A DNA stretch of 58,259 nt, from contig JBBQYA010000003.1 in the NCBI GenBank assembly GCA_038209155.1, positions 1-58,259 of the forward strand, in the 5' to 3' direction. How positions within the stretch are numbered: position 1 is the first letter of the stretch; every line of letters begins with the position of its first letter. This DNA comes from JBBQYA01 sp038209155. Lineage in GTDB: Bacteria > Bacteroidota > Bacteroidia > Sphingobacteriales > Sphingobacteriaceae. Made by a program: the position numbers and the translations under genes. Below the pieces are notes generated by a model, which was not told where the DNA came from, searched no databases, and saw nothing but the letters and a program-made list of their open reading frames with translations. Of the stretch, positions 51,688 through 58,259 are shown one piece after another.

Positions 51688-52500
51688 TTATTTACTCAAA
51701 ACCTCTACTACTTCTGTACTCACCCCAGTAAATGAAAAACCACCATCATGAAATAAGTTTTGCATGGTTACCATTTTGGTGTAATCTGAAAATAAACTGA
51801 TGCAATATTCTGCACATTGCTCAGCAGTAGCATTTCCAAGTGGTGACATTTTATTTGCATATTCAAAAAAACCATCAAAACCTTTCACGCCAGATCCAGC
51901 TGTAGTGTAAGTTGGAGATTGAGAAATTGTATTTATTCGCACATGTTTGTGCTTACCATAGTGATATCCAAAACTTCTGGTGATGGATTCTAATAAAGAT
52001 TTTGCATCTGCCATATCATTATAATCCGGAAATGTTCTTTGTGCAGCTATATAACTCAGCGCAACCACAGAACCCCATTCATTTAGAGCATCCATTTTAT
52101 AAGCGGTTTGCAATACTCTATGCAAGCTCATTGCGGAAATATCAAAACCTTTATGCATGAAATCGTAATCGGTATCCGTGTAATGTCTTCCTTTTCGCAC
52201 ATTTATACTCATGCCTACTGAGTGCAAAACAAAATCTATTTTGCCACCCAAAATATCTTGAGATTTTTCAAATAGATTTTTCAAATCCTCCATATTCGTT
52301 ACATCTGCTGGTATAACAGTAGCTTTGCATTCTTCCGCTAATTTATTTATTTCACCCATTCTTAATGCAATTGGTGCATTAGTTAAGGTAATAATTGCTC
52401 CTTCCAGCACGCTTTGTTGTGCTACTTTCCAAGCAATTGAATTTTCATTAAGTGCTCCGAAAACAATTCCTCGTTTACCTTTTAGTATATTATTATTCAT
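51688..52500 (-). CDS. fabI: Enoyl-[acyl-carrier-protein] reductase (FabI type)
   Basis: FabI makes the last reduction in each fatty acid elongation cycle using NAD(P)H. The 270-residue SDR-fold product begins LKGKRGIVFGALNENSIAWK (6-25), with the nucleotide loop typical of FabI (GALNENSIAW). The active-site pair is Y160-x6-K167 in PDYNDMADAKSLL, with Y150 in SYIAAQRTFP as second Tyr. The end segment LFSDYTKMVTMQNLFHDGG is normal. It follows recN by 85 bases. It shares fatty acid synthesis with accA at 12339. Confidence 0.94.
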   Translation of the reverse strand: MNNNILKGKRGIVFGALNENSIAWKVAQQSVLEGAIITLTNAPIALRMGEINKLAEECKATVIPADVTNMEDLKNLFEKSQDILGGKIDFVLHSVGMSINVRKGRHYTDTDYDFMHKGFDISAMSLHRVLQTAYKMDALNEWGSVVALSYIAAQRTFPDYNDMADAKSLLESITRSFGYHYGKHKHVRINTISQSPTYTTAGSGVKGFDGFFEYANKMSPLGNATAEQCAEYCISLFSDYTKMVTMQNLFHDGGFSFTGVSTEVVEVLSK

Positions 52501-52585
52501 AAAATGGTGTTTTTATTTTTTTTAAAAGTAATTATTTTTCATTTCTGAGCATCAAGCTTTTTTCAGTAAACTAATTTTTATTTAT

Positions 52586-54253
52586 CTAAATTTTTATTTT
52601 CAAAAGTTCTTTTGCATTCTCCATGGCAGTATTGCTTGGATTATCTCCACTTAACATTTTTGCTATTTCCATTACACGATCCTCTATTTTCAATTCGTTA
52701 ATAGTGGAGACTGTTTGATTTCCTCTATTCGACTTTCTAACCATGAAGTGTCTACCATTTTTACTAGCTATTTGAGGTAAATGGGTGATGGTGATTACCT
52801 GCAAATTCTTGGATAGTTCTTCCAAAATCACACCCATTTTTTGCGCCACTTCACCAGAAATTCCACTATCAATCTCGTCGAAAATAATAGTTGGAAGTTT
52901 ACTAACTCTTGCCAATACAGATTTTATTGCCAGCATTAATCTCGATAATTCCCCTCCAGAGGCTATTTTTCCTAATTCTTTCAACTCGAATCCTTTATTA
53001 GACGAAAATAAAAATTGAACTGAATCTTTTCCTGTTGCATCCATTTGATCATTATTTTTATCTTTAATGTCAATAGCTATTTTTGCATCGGGCATTCCCA
53101 TTTGTTGCAAAAGTTTTTCTACCTCAGATGTTAATTTGGGGCTATATTCTTTTCTAGTTTTACTTATTTTATTTGCAGATAATTTACCAGTTTCCTCTGT
53201 TATTTCAATTTCTTTTTTAAGTATTTCTATCTCTTCATCCAAATTAGTAAAAGCAAGTAATTGATTGCTAAATGAATGATGAAGATCAATTAAATCATTG
53301 ACAGTGAGTTTTCTGTGTTTTAATAATAAAGAATTTAACTGACTCAACCTTTGCTCAATTTCCTGCAATTTTTGATCATTTGTAGTTACCTGGGTTTCTA
53401 CTAATTCACATTCAGAAGCAATATCTTTTAATTCAATTTGTAAGCTCCTTACTCTGCTATTTAAAGTTTTTGCAGGTTCATAATATTTCTCTATTCCGCT
53501 AAATGTAGCTACTATTTCTTGCAGAGAACTAAGTATAGAAATTTCATTATCTTGAATTATAAAAGATACTTTGCGAAATGAACTAAGAATTACATCAGCA
53601 TTAGACAATTCTTTTGCTTCTCTTTCCAAATTTTCTAACTCTTCATTCTTAAGCTTTGCTTCTTCCAATTCATCAAACTGAAACTGAATAAAATTTTGCT
53701 CTATGCCTGCCTTTTCCCTTTTTTCCTTTAATAATTCTAGATTTTTTTTCTGTTGTAATAATTTTTTTATGGTTATTGAATGCTCATCAAGAATTAGTTT
53801 ATGATTACAAAAAGAATCAATTAAATAAAGCTGATACTTTTCTTTGTTTAAAGATAAAGTATCAAATTGAGAATGTATATCTATTAAAAGCTCGCCAAAA
53901 GATTTTAAAATAGCAATACTCACAGGAGTATCGTTAATGAATGCTCGCGATTTACCATCTACAGTCAACTCTCTTCTGAGTAAACTTACATCCTGATAAT
54001 CAATATCATTTGCATTAAAAAAGTCATGTAAATCATAATTGTCAATTCTAACATTGGCCTCTATTACGCACTTTTTAGCGGAATCATAAAATGATTTGGA
54101 ATCAGATCTGGTTCCAGTTATAAGTCCTAATGCTCCAATAATTATTGATTTCCCAGCACCTGTTTCTCCGGTTAAAATATTTAAATGATTTGAAAAATCT
54201 ATTTGTATAGAATCAATCAAAGCAAAGTTTTTTATAGTAAGTTGTTCCAGCAT
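52586..54253 (-). CDS. recN: DNA repair protein RecN
   Basis: RecN is an SMC-like ATPase that holds DNA ends together during double-strand break repair. The 555-residue product has Walker A GETGAGKS (29-36 region, NILTGETGAGKSIIIGALGL), two coiled-coil arms (about 150-230 and 270-370) and the C-terminal lobe with IASGGELSRLMLAIKSVLAR (about 428-447) and the Walker B region TIIFDEIDSGISGEVAQKMG. Upstream, an unusual stem-loop contains the start codon. It follows the DUF4835 gene by 63 bases. Confidence 0.96.
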   Translation of the reverse strand: MLEQLTIKNFALIDSIQIDFSNHLNILTGETGAGKSIIIGALGLITGTRSDSKSFYDSAKKCVIEANVRIDNYDLHDFFNANDIDYQDVSLLRRELTVDGKSRAFINDTPVSIAILKSFGELLIDIHSQFDTLSLNKEKYQLYLIDSFCNHKLILDEHSITIKKLLQQKKNLELLKEKREKAGIEQNFIQFQFDELEEAKLKNEELENLEREAKELSNADVILSSFRKVSFIIQDNEISILSSLQEIVATFSGIEKYYEPAKTLNSRVRSLQIELKDIASECELVETQVTTNDQKLQEIEQRLSQLNSLLLKHRKLTVNDLIDLHHSFSNQLLAFTNLDEEIEILKKEIEITEETGKLSANKISKTRKEYSPKLTSEVEKLLQQMGMPDAKIAIDIKDKNNDQMDATGKDSVQFLFSSNKGFELKELGKIASGGELSRLMLAIKSVLARVSKLPTIIFDEIDSGISGEVAQKMGVILEELSKNLQVITITHLPQIASKNGRHFMVRKSNRGNQTVSTINELKIEDRVMEIAKMLSGDNPSNTAMENAKELLKIKI

Positions 54254-54299
54254 CCTTCCGTAGTATCGGTCGTAAATTTAAATTAAATTTATAGGATGC
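54250..54299 (-). promoter_or_regulatory. Stem-loop overlapping the recN start codon
   Basis: GCATCCT (54250-54256) and AGGATGC (54293-54299) are perfect complements. Inside, TAAATTTA (54273-54280) and TAAATTTA (54284-54291) form a second eight-pair palindrome. In the mRNA the start codon and a GGAAGG Shine-Dalgarno-like sequence lie at the base of the outer stem, so folding could mask translation start. Confidence 0.35.
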
Positions 54300-54316
54300 A
54301 ATAAAATTAAGGATTT

Positions 54317-55213
54317 TTAATTTTTGAGTATCGCTTGGTATTTAGAAATATTAGCAGGATCTACCAAGGATAGATCCGTCACAATCTGAGATTTTTCACT
54401 TGGATTTGCATTTGAAAAGAAATTGACTAATTCATCTGCTTTAGCAATAAAAAACATTTGTTGAGCCATGGTATTTGGTCTGTTTTTTTGAACTTCTTTT
54501 AATAATGGAATGCAATCATTTATTTGTTTTCTCCCTGCCGCTTCATTCGATTGTAAAACATCCAAACCTTTTCTATGATATAAATAAGAAACTTGACGCA
54601 AAGGTTTGCAATTCGCATTTAACAGATTCTCTATCAACCAATATCTATTTCGCGTATCTTCTGGTGCTTTCCATCCCCTTGCTGGCAAATTCTGCGAATT
54701 ATTCACAATCACAAATGCTTTTTGCAAATAGGAACTTCCACCTTCTAAACTAAAACTATCATAATCCAATCCCAACATTATATTGGCATAATATGCAAGC
54801 ATTGAAGTCAAATTTGACGTATTATTACTCTCATTGAAATCTAAAGATTGCCCATCTGAGTAACTAAAACTAAAATCTTTATCGCTAATATTTAAAAGTG
54901 TTGTAGTATAAGATGTTCCAAAAACGGGTCTACTCAATTGTATTTGGGCATTTCCAGAAAACTCATCTGTTCCATTCCACGATCTCACATCAATAACGAT
55001 ATTACAATTAATTCTTTCTTTGCTTGAGATTATATCATCGCTCCATTTTCTATTATTCATAAATTCAATTAGAGCATTCTCTAGCACACCGAATATACGC
55101 TTATCAGAAGATTGAATATTTTCGCTTAAAACGGATATATTACAATTAAAATCTTGAGCTATTGATTGGAAATGGATTGTTAGTAAAAAAATAAAGAGAA
55201 TTATTTTTTTCAT
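54317..55213 (-). CDS. DUF4835 family secreted protein
   Basis: The 298-residue product has a signal peptide (KKIILFIFLLTIHFQSIAQ, 2-20) and the DUF4835 start FNCNISVLSENIQSSDKRIF (about 22-41). The family has VFGTSYTTTLLNISDKDFSF and LTSMLAYYANIMLGLDYDSF (about 134-153), both present. It is a periplasmic protein found nearly only in Bacteroidetes. Its start overlaps the coaBC stop by four bases (ATGA), so translation is coupled. Its steady position between coaBC and recN is conserved to my knowledge, but its function is unknown. Confidence 0.88.
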   Translation of the reverse strand: MKKIILFIFLLTIHFQSIAQDFNCNISVLSENIQSSDKRIFGVLENALIEFMNNRKWSDDIISSKERINCNIVIDVRSWNGTDEFSGNAQIQLSRPVFGTSYTTTLLNISDKDFSFSYSDGQSLDFNESNNTSNLTSMLAYYANIMLGLDYDSFSLEGGSSYLQKAFVIVNNSQNLPARGWKAPEDTRNRYWLIENLLNANCKPLRQVSYLYHRKGLDVLQSNEAAGRKQINDCIPLLKEVQKNRPNTMAQQMFFIAKADELVNFFSNANPSEKSQIVTDLSLVDPANISKYQAILKN

Positions 55214-56430
55214 GATCTTACCTCTTTTATTTTTTCAATAATATCATGAGCTACTTCTGTTTTGCTTTTTAACTTATATTCTGTAATTTTTTTATCAGAA
55301 GTTATGATAGAAATTTTATTGGTTGCAGCATTTTCATTCAAATCCTTTTTTTGGGAAAATCCAGCACCAATATCTTCAAGTGTATTCACAATAATCATAT
55401 CAAGATTCTTTGAAACCAATTTCATTTTAGCATTTTCAATTGCATCGTTTGTCTCCAAAGCAAATCCAACAAGAAATTGATTGTCTTTTTTAGTAGATCC
55501 AACATGTGCAAGAATATCCTTCGTTTTTATCATTTCAATTTGAAAACGATCTTCGTTCTTTTTTATTTTCTGTGTAGATTTTAGTATAGGTGTATAATCA
55601 GCAACTGCTGCACTCATTATAATAATATCGTGGCTATCTACCCTCGAAATAGCCTCTTCAAACATTTGGTTGGCAGTTGTCACATTTACTCTTGCAATTT
55701 TTTCACTACAATTTAGATGAGATGGACCGCTTATTAAGCATACACTCGCTCCCCTAAGTGCAAACTCTTCTGCTATTGAAAAACCCATTTTACCACTTGA
55801 ATGGTTTCCTATAAATCTAACTGGATCTATTTCTTCATAGGTTGGTCCCGCAGTTATTAATATTCGTGTATGTTCAAAATCGTTTTTGGCTAAAAAATAT
55901 TTTTCAACGATTGATAGTATAGTAATTGGTTCTGCCAATCTTCCAATACCATGCAGTCCACTTGCTAATTCTCCGTTTTCTGGTTCTATAACGATATTGC
56001 CAAAGCTTTTCACCAAATCAATGTTTTTTTGTGTAGATGGATGTTTCCACATGTCTACATCCATAGCTGGAGCTAATAATACCTCACATTTTGCAGATAA
56101 ATAAACTGCACTCAAAAGATTGTCGCAAATCCCATGAGCAAATTTAGAAAGTGTATTAGCGCTTATTGGAGCTATTAAAATCAAATCTGCCCAGATACCT
56201 AATTCTACATGGTTATTCCATGTTCCATCTTCATTAGCTACAAAGTCAATAAAAACTGGATTTTTCGATAAAGTAGCTAAGGTAAGGGGTGTAATAAAGG
56301 TACTAGCATCCTTAGTCATCACCACCTTTACTTCTGCTCCAGCTTTAATTAAAAGTCTAACAAGTTCAGCAGATTTATAACAAGAGATACTTCCACAAAT
56401 ACCTAAAAGTATTCGTTTTCCGAAAAGCAT
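55210..56430 (-). CDS. coaBC: Bifunctional phosphopantothenoylcysteine decarboxylase/synthetase
   Basis: CoaBC performs two steps of coenzyme A synthesis: ligation of Cys to 4'-phosphopantothenate (CoaB) and decarboxylation to phosphopantetheine (CoaC). The 406-residue product starts with the FMN-binding CoaC domain (GICGSISCYKSAELVRLLIK, 10-29), with the active-site His in WNNHVELGIW and the motif APAMDVDMW. The CoaB domain begins near 190 with ILITAGPTYEEIDPVRFIGN and SSGKMGFSIAEEF. The CTP loop ADYTP is present. It follows rpoZ after one base. Confidence 0.96.
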   Translation of the reverse strand: MLFGKRILLGICGSISCYKSAELVRLLIKAGAEVKVVMTKDASTFITPLTLATLSKNPVFIDFVANEDGTWNNHVELGIWADLILIAPISANTLSKFAHGICDNLLSAVYLSAKCEVLLAPAMDVDMWKHPSTQKNIDLVKSFGNIVIEPENGELASGLHGIGRLAEPITILSIVEKYFLAKNDFEHTRILITAGPTYEEIDPVRFIGNHSSGKMGFSIAEEFALRGASVCLISGPSHLNCSEKIARVNVTTANQMFEEAISRVDSHDIIIMSAAVADYTPILKSTQKIKKNEDRFQIEMIKTKDILAHVGSTKKDNQFLVGFALETNDAIENAKMKLVSKNLDMIIVNTLEDIGAGFSQKKDLNENAATNKISIITSDKKITEYKLKSKTEVAHDIIEKIKEVRS

Positions 56431-56431
56431 C

Positions 56432-56755
56432 TTATTGTTCTTTTGCTGGATTTCTCGAATAAATCTTATGCTCTAAAAATTCTTGAGTTGCTAATAGACT
56501 AGGTTTTGGCATTTTCTCATATGTTTTAGATATTTCAATTTGCTCTCTATTTTCAAAAATCTCCTCTAGGTTGTCATTAGAAGTAGTAAATTCTGCTAAT
56601 TTACTATTTAATTCTTCCTTCAAATCTGTTGAAATTTGATTAGCTCTTTTAGCAATTACCACTATACTTTCATAAATGTTTTTAGTATCCTTATCAAGTA
56701 ATCTTACATCACGAGTTATGGTTGAATTGATTGGTAAATTTTTCGGATTGTTCAT
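56432..56755 (-). CDS. rpoZ: RNA polymerase omega subunit, Bacteroidetes type
   Basis: Omega stabilises the beta' subunit and binds ppGpp in some bacteria. The 107-residue product has the Rpb6/omega-like core with NIYESIVVIAKRANQISTDL (about 27-46) and the later LEEIFENREQIEISKTYEKMPKPSL. It lacks the classical MARVTVED start, so similarity to E. coli omega is low, as expected for this phylum. It lies six bases after bamD and one before coaBC, an arrangement shared with many relatives. Confidence 0.85.
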   Translation of the reverse strand: MNNPKNLPINSTITRDVRLLDKDTKNIYESIVVIAKRANQISTDLKEELNSKLAEFTTSNDNLEEIFENREQIEISKTYEKMPKPSLLATQEFLEHKIYSRNPAKEQ

Positions 56756-56761
56756 ATTTAT

Positions 56762-57592
56762 TTAATTTAAACTTAACTTCTTTTTAGATTCTAATTCTTT
56801 TAATGCATCCCTGTTAATATTGTTTGCATCCTTTATATAATCACTATTGCTATAATTTTCTGCAAAAGTATTAAAAAGCTTTAAGGTCTCATTATATCTT
56901 TCAATTTGTTTTGTTTCAACACTATTTTTTGCAAACAAAAAACTAGATTTAACCATAAGATATTCCATTTCTTCCCTATATTTCGTATCAGGAAAATCGT
57001 CAATAGAATTTCTAAAACTAATAATTGCACTCTTGTAGTCGCCGATGTTATAATATAATTTTGCTATTTCATAAGACTTTAATTCTAATTTAGATCTTAA
57101 TTTATCAATCAAATCATTACTTTCCTTTACTCTTTCACTATTCGGATATAGATTGATGAACAATTGTAATGATTCTATTGCCTTATAAGTGTTTTCTTGA
57201 TCTAAAGAATAAGTAGGTGATTCAAAATAATAACAGTATGCCGCCATAAATCTGCATTCTTCTGCATACTTGCTGTTTGGATACGTATCAGCAAAAGTTT
57301 TAAAATGGAAACGTGCAGCTAATAAGTCCTTCATACCATAAGTGCAATAAGCATAATAATAGTAAATAGTTTCTGCTTCATCAGTACCTCTATATATGGT
57401 TACCAATTCTTCAAAAAGCGGTAAAGCTCGGAAATAGTCCTTTTTATTATAATATTCCTTTGCCTTTTCATACTTTTTGGCTACATCTGGACTTCTTTTT
57501 AATTTTTCATATTCGCTTCTACACCCATTGAATATTATAAATAAAAAAATAAAAATCAAAGGTTTAGTCCACATCCTTCCTATTATCATCAT
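56762..57592 (-). CDS. bamD: Outer membrane assembly lipoprotein BamD
   Basis: BamD is the essential lipoprotein partner of BamA in outer-membrane protein insertion. The 276-residue frame begins MMIIGRMWTKPL; a start at Met 7 (57574) would give the best lipoprotein signal, MWTKPLIFIFLFIIFNGC, with lipobox FNGC. The mature part carries about five TPRs: YEKAKEYYNKKDYFRALPLF (about 40-59), FHFKTFADTYPNSKYAEECR and LFINLYPNSERVKESNDLID. It heads the minus-strand unit bamD-rpoZ-coaBC-DUF4835-recN. Confidence 0.93.
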   Translation of the reverse strand: MMIIGRMWTKPLIFIFLFIIFNGCRSEYEKLKRSPDVAKKYEKAKEYYNKKDYFRALPLFEELVTIYRGTDEAETIYYYYAYCTYGMKDLLAARFHFKTFADTYPNSKYAEECRFMAAYCYYFESPTYSLDQENTYKAIESLQLFINLYPNSERVKESNDLIDKLRSKLELKSYEIAKLYYNIGDYKSAIISFRNSIDDFPDTKYREEMEYLMVKSSFLFAKNSVETKQIERYNETLKLFNTFAENYSNSDYIKDANNINRDALKELESKKKLSLN

Positions 57593-57750
57593 TTGGTAAA
57601 AATAGTGTTTATTAAGTTCTTTTTTAAATTTTCTAAGATTTGTTATCTTTCTAAACGGTAAATCAATAAAAAATAGTATCTCTTTTCATACTGTAATTCA
57701 GTCAATTGAATCTCCTAAAGTTAAGTTTGTGTAAATTATTCGTTAATTAA

Positions 57751-57782
57751 TTTGCTTAATAAAAATACAAACTGCACCTTTG
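57751..57782 (+). promoter_or_regulatory. rRNA operon promoter P1
   Basis: TTTG at 57751-57754 and CACCTTTG at 57775-57782 are separated by 20 bases. The -7 element deviates from TAnnTTTG only in its first base. It lies about 150 bases upstream of P2. Confidence 0.55.
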
Positions 57783-57900
57783 CACTCCCAAACGAGGGGA
57801 AAAGGATTATCGGGAAGAGGAAGAGAGGAGGGGAAATAAGGAGGGAAAGAGAATATGAGTTGACAGGAAAAGTTGATAAAAAAAAAGTTAAAAATAAACC
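57783..57900 (+). other. Purine-rich spacer between the rRNA promoters
   Basis: From about 57791 to 57870 the plus strand is almost only A and G (for example GGGAAGAGGAAGAGAGGAGG near 57811-57830). No gene is supported; the open frames across it are by chance. The strand bias suggests selection on the leader RNA or on DNA shape. Confidence 0.6.
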
Positions 57901-57930
57901 TTGCAGAAATAAAAAAGGTTTCTACCTTTG
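57901..57930 (+). promoter_or_regulatory. rRNA operon promoter P2
   Basis: TTG at 57901-57903 and TACCTTTG at 57923-57930 are separated by 19 bases, a perfect consensus. The extension TACCTTTGCAGTCC equals that of the rpsL promoter. Transcription should start about 57936. Confidence 0.88.
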
Positions 57931-57935
57931 CAGTC

Positions 57936-58259
57936 CGCAAGAAAAAAGGGGTTTTTGAAAAAGGGGTTGAAAGTAGAGTAAAGTAAAAAGAGATCTTAGG
58001 TTGAACGCAGCCGAGAGAAAAGAGAGATTGCTAACAAGGTTGACCCGAGTAGCAAAATCGAGCAAGAGAAAAAGATACGATGAGCTAACGCAAAAGCGGT
58101 AGCAAGCAGAGACGGGAAAACCGGATCGAGAGATAGGATCAGAACCTAACGTATGACTACTAAAAGAGAAAGCTTTGTAAGAAGCAATAACTTTTACCAC
58201 GTTCTTTGAAAAGATGTAAACAAAAAGCGCAGCGAACCTGAATTCCTTACGAGGAAAAC
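57936..58259 (+). other. rRNA leader, 16S gene starts beyond the window
   Basis: About 320 bases of purine-rich, non-coding leader follow P2. A direct repeat (GAAAAAAGGGGTT at 57941 and GAAAAAGGGGTTG at 57957) opens it. The conserved 16S start (AGAGTTTGATC) is not reached. The last bases resemble sequences just before 16S genes of Bacteroidetes, so the gene probably begins within a few tens of bases. Confidence 0.75.
58201..58212 (+). promoter_or_regulatory. boxA-like antitermination site
   Basis: GTTCTTTGAAAA (58201-58212) resembles the boxA consensus (TGCTCTTTAACA in E. coli) and occupies the position usual in Bacteroidetes rRNA leaders. It would bind NusB with S10 (rpsJ, 23160) in the nascent RNA. 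Confidence 0.6.

Noticed and set aside
57752..58200. Open frames on both strands in the rRNA promoter region
   Set aside because: They cover two consensus promoters, purine-only spacer and leader; no protein-like composition or start context is seen.

Overview
The window comes from an AT-rich member of the Bacteroidota (Bacteroidetes). Evidence for this: two secreted proteins end in a type A type IX secretion (T9SS) C-terminal domain. A PID-CTERM mini-protein, a CrtZ-type carotenoid hydroxylase, a DUF2723/GT117 membrane protein, a DUF4835 protein and the divergent Bacteroidetes omega subunit are all present. Promoters follow the Bacteroidetes pattern TTG, about 19 bases, TAnnTTTG. Most start codons are preceded by A-rich sequence and not by a Shine-Dalgarno motif. 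The order within the phylum cannot be fixed from this sequence alone.

Layout. 1-4260: the 3' part of an acidic, repeat-bearing TPR protein, then secG, groS and groL. 4316-7719 (minus): a small membrane-anchored protein, a NylB-like serine hydrolase, lipB and an ECF-type sigma factor. 7822-11151 (minus): lpdA, crtZ, murB and an SRPBCC-like gene packed as one unit. 11152-11701: a large intergenic region with a structured element that resembles the Flavo-1 RNA motif. 11702-16944: a TPR lipoprotein, accA (plus), an unknown helical protein and a 1000-residue DUF2723 protein. 17190-19876: tRNA-Gln, prs, rplY and pth.

20040-38085 is one long plus-strand ribosomal cluster that merges the str, S10, spc and alpha operons: rpsL, rpsG, fusA, then rpsJ through rplO, secY, map, infA, rpmJ, rpsM, rpsK, rpsD, rpoA and rplQ. 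There is no tuf gene between fusA and rpsJ. rpmD and rpmJ are short but intact. A strong promoter precedes rpsL and an intrinsic terminator follows rplQ.

38168-41221 holds a lipoprotein and dnaK. 41286-45801 (minus) holds two tandem paralogous lipoproteins, a HerA-like ATPase (DUF853) and an M42 aminopeptidase. 46177-51613 (plus) is the most accessory-looking part: a short T9SS cargo protein, a 1321-residue T9SS cargo protein whose C-terminal third is its paralog, and a 65-residue PID-CTERM protein. 51688-57592 (minus) is a housekeeping block transcribed bamD, rpoZ, coaBC, DUF4835, recN, fabI. 57593-58259 holds tandem rRNA promoters, a purine-rich leader and a boxA-like site; the 16S gene should start just beyond the window.

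The genes cover chaperones, protein export, translation and envelope building (MurB, BamD, AccA, FabI, LipB). No CRISPR array, insertion sequence, phage or defence system was found. The best leads for unexplained biology are the Flavo-1-like element, the T9SS/PID-CTERM locus, the tandem lipoproteins with a 55-base identical patch, and several candidate regulatory RNA or DNA structures (upstream of groS/dnaK, between fusA and rpsJ, at the recN start).
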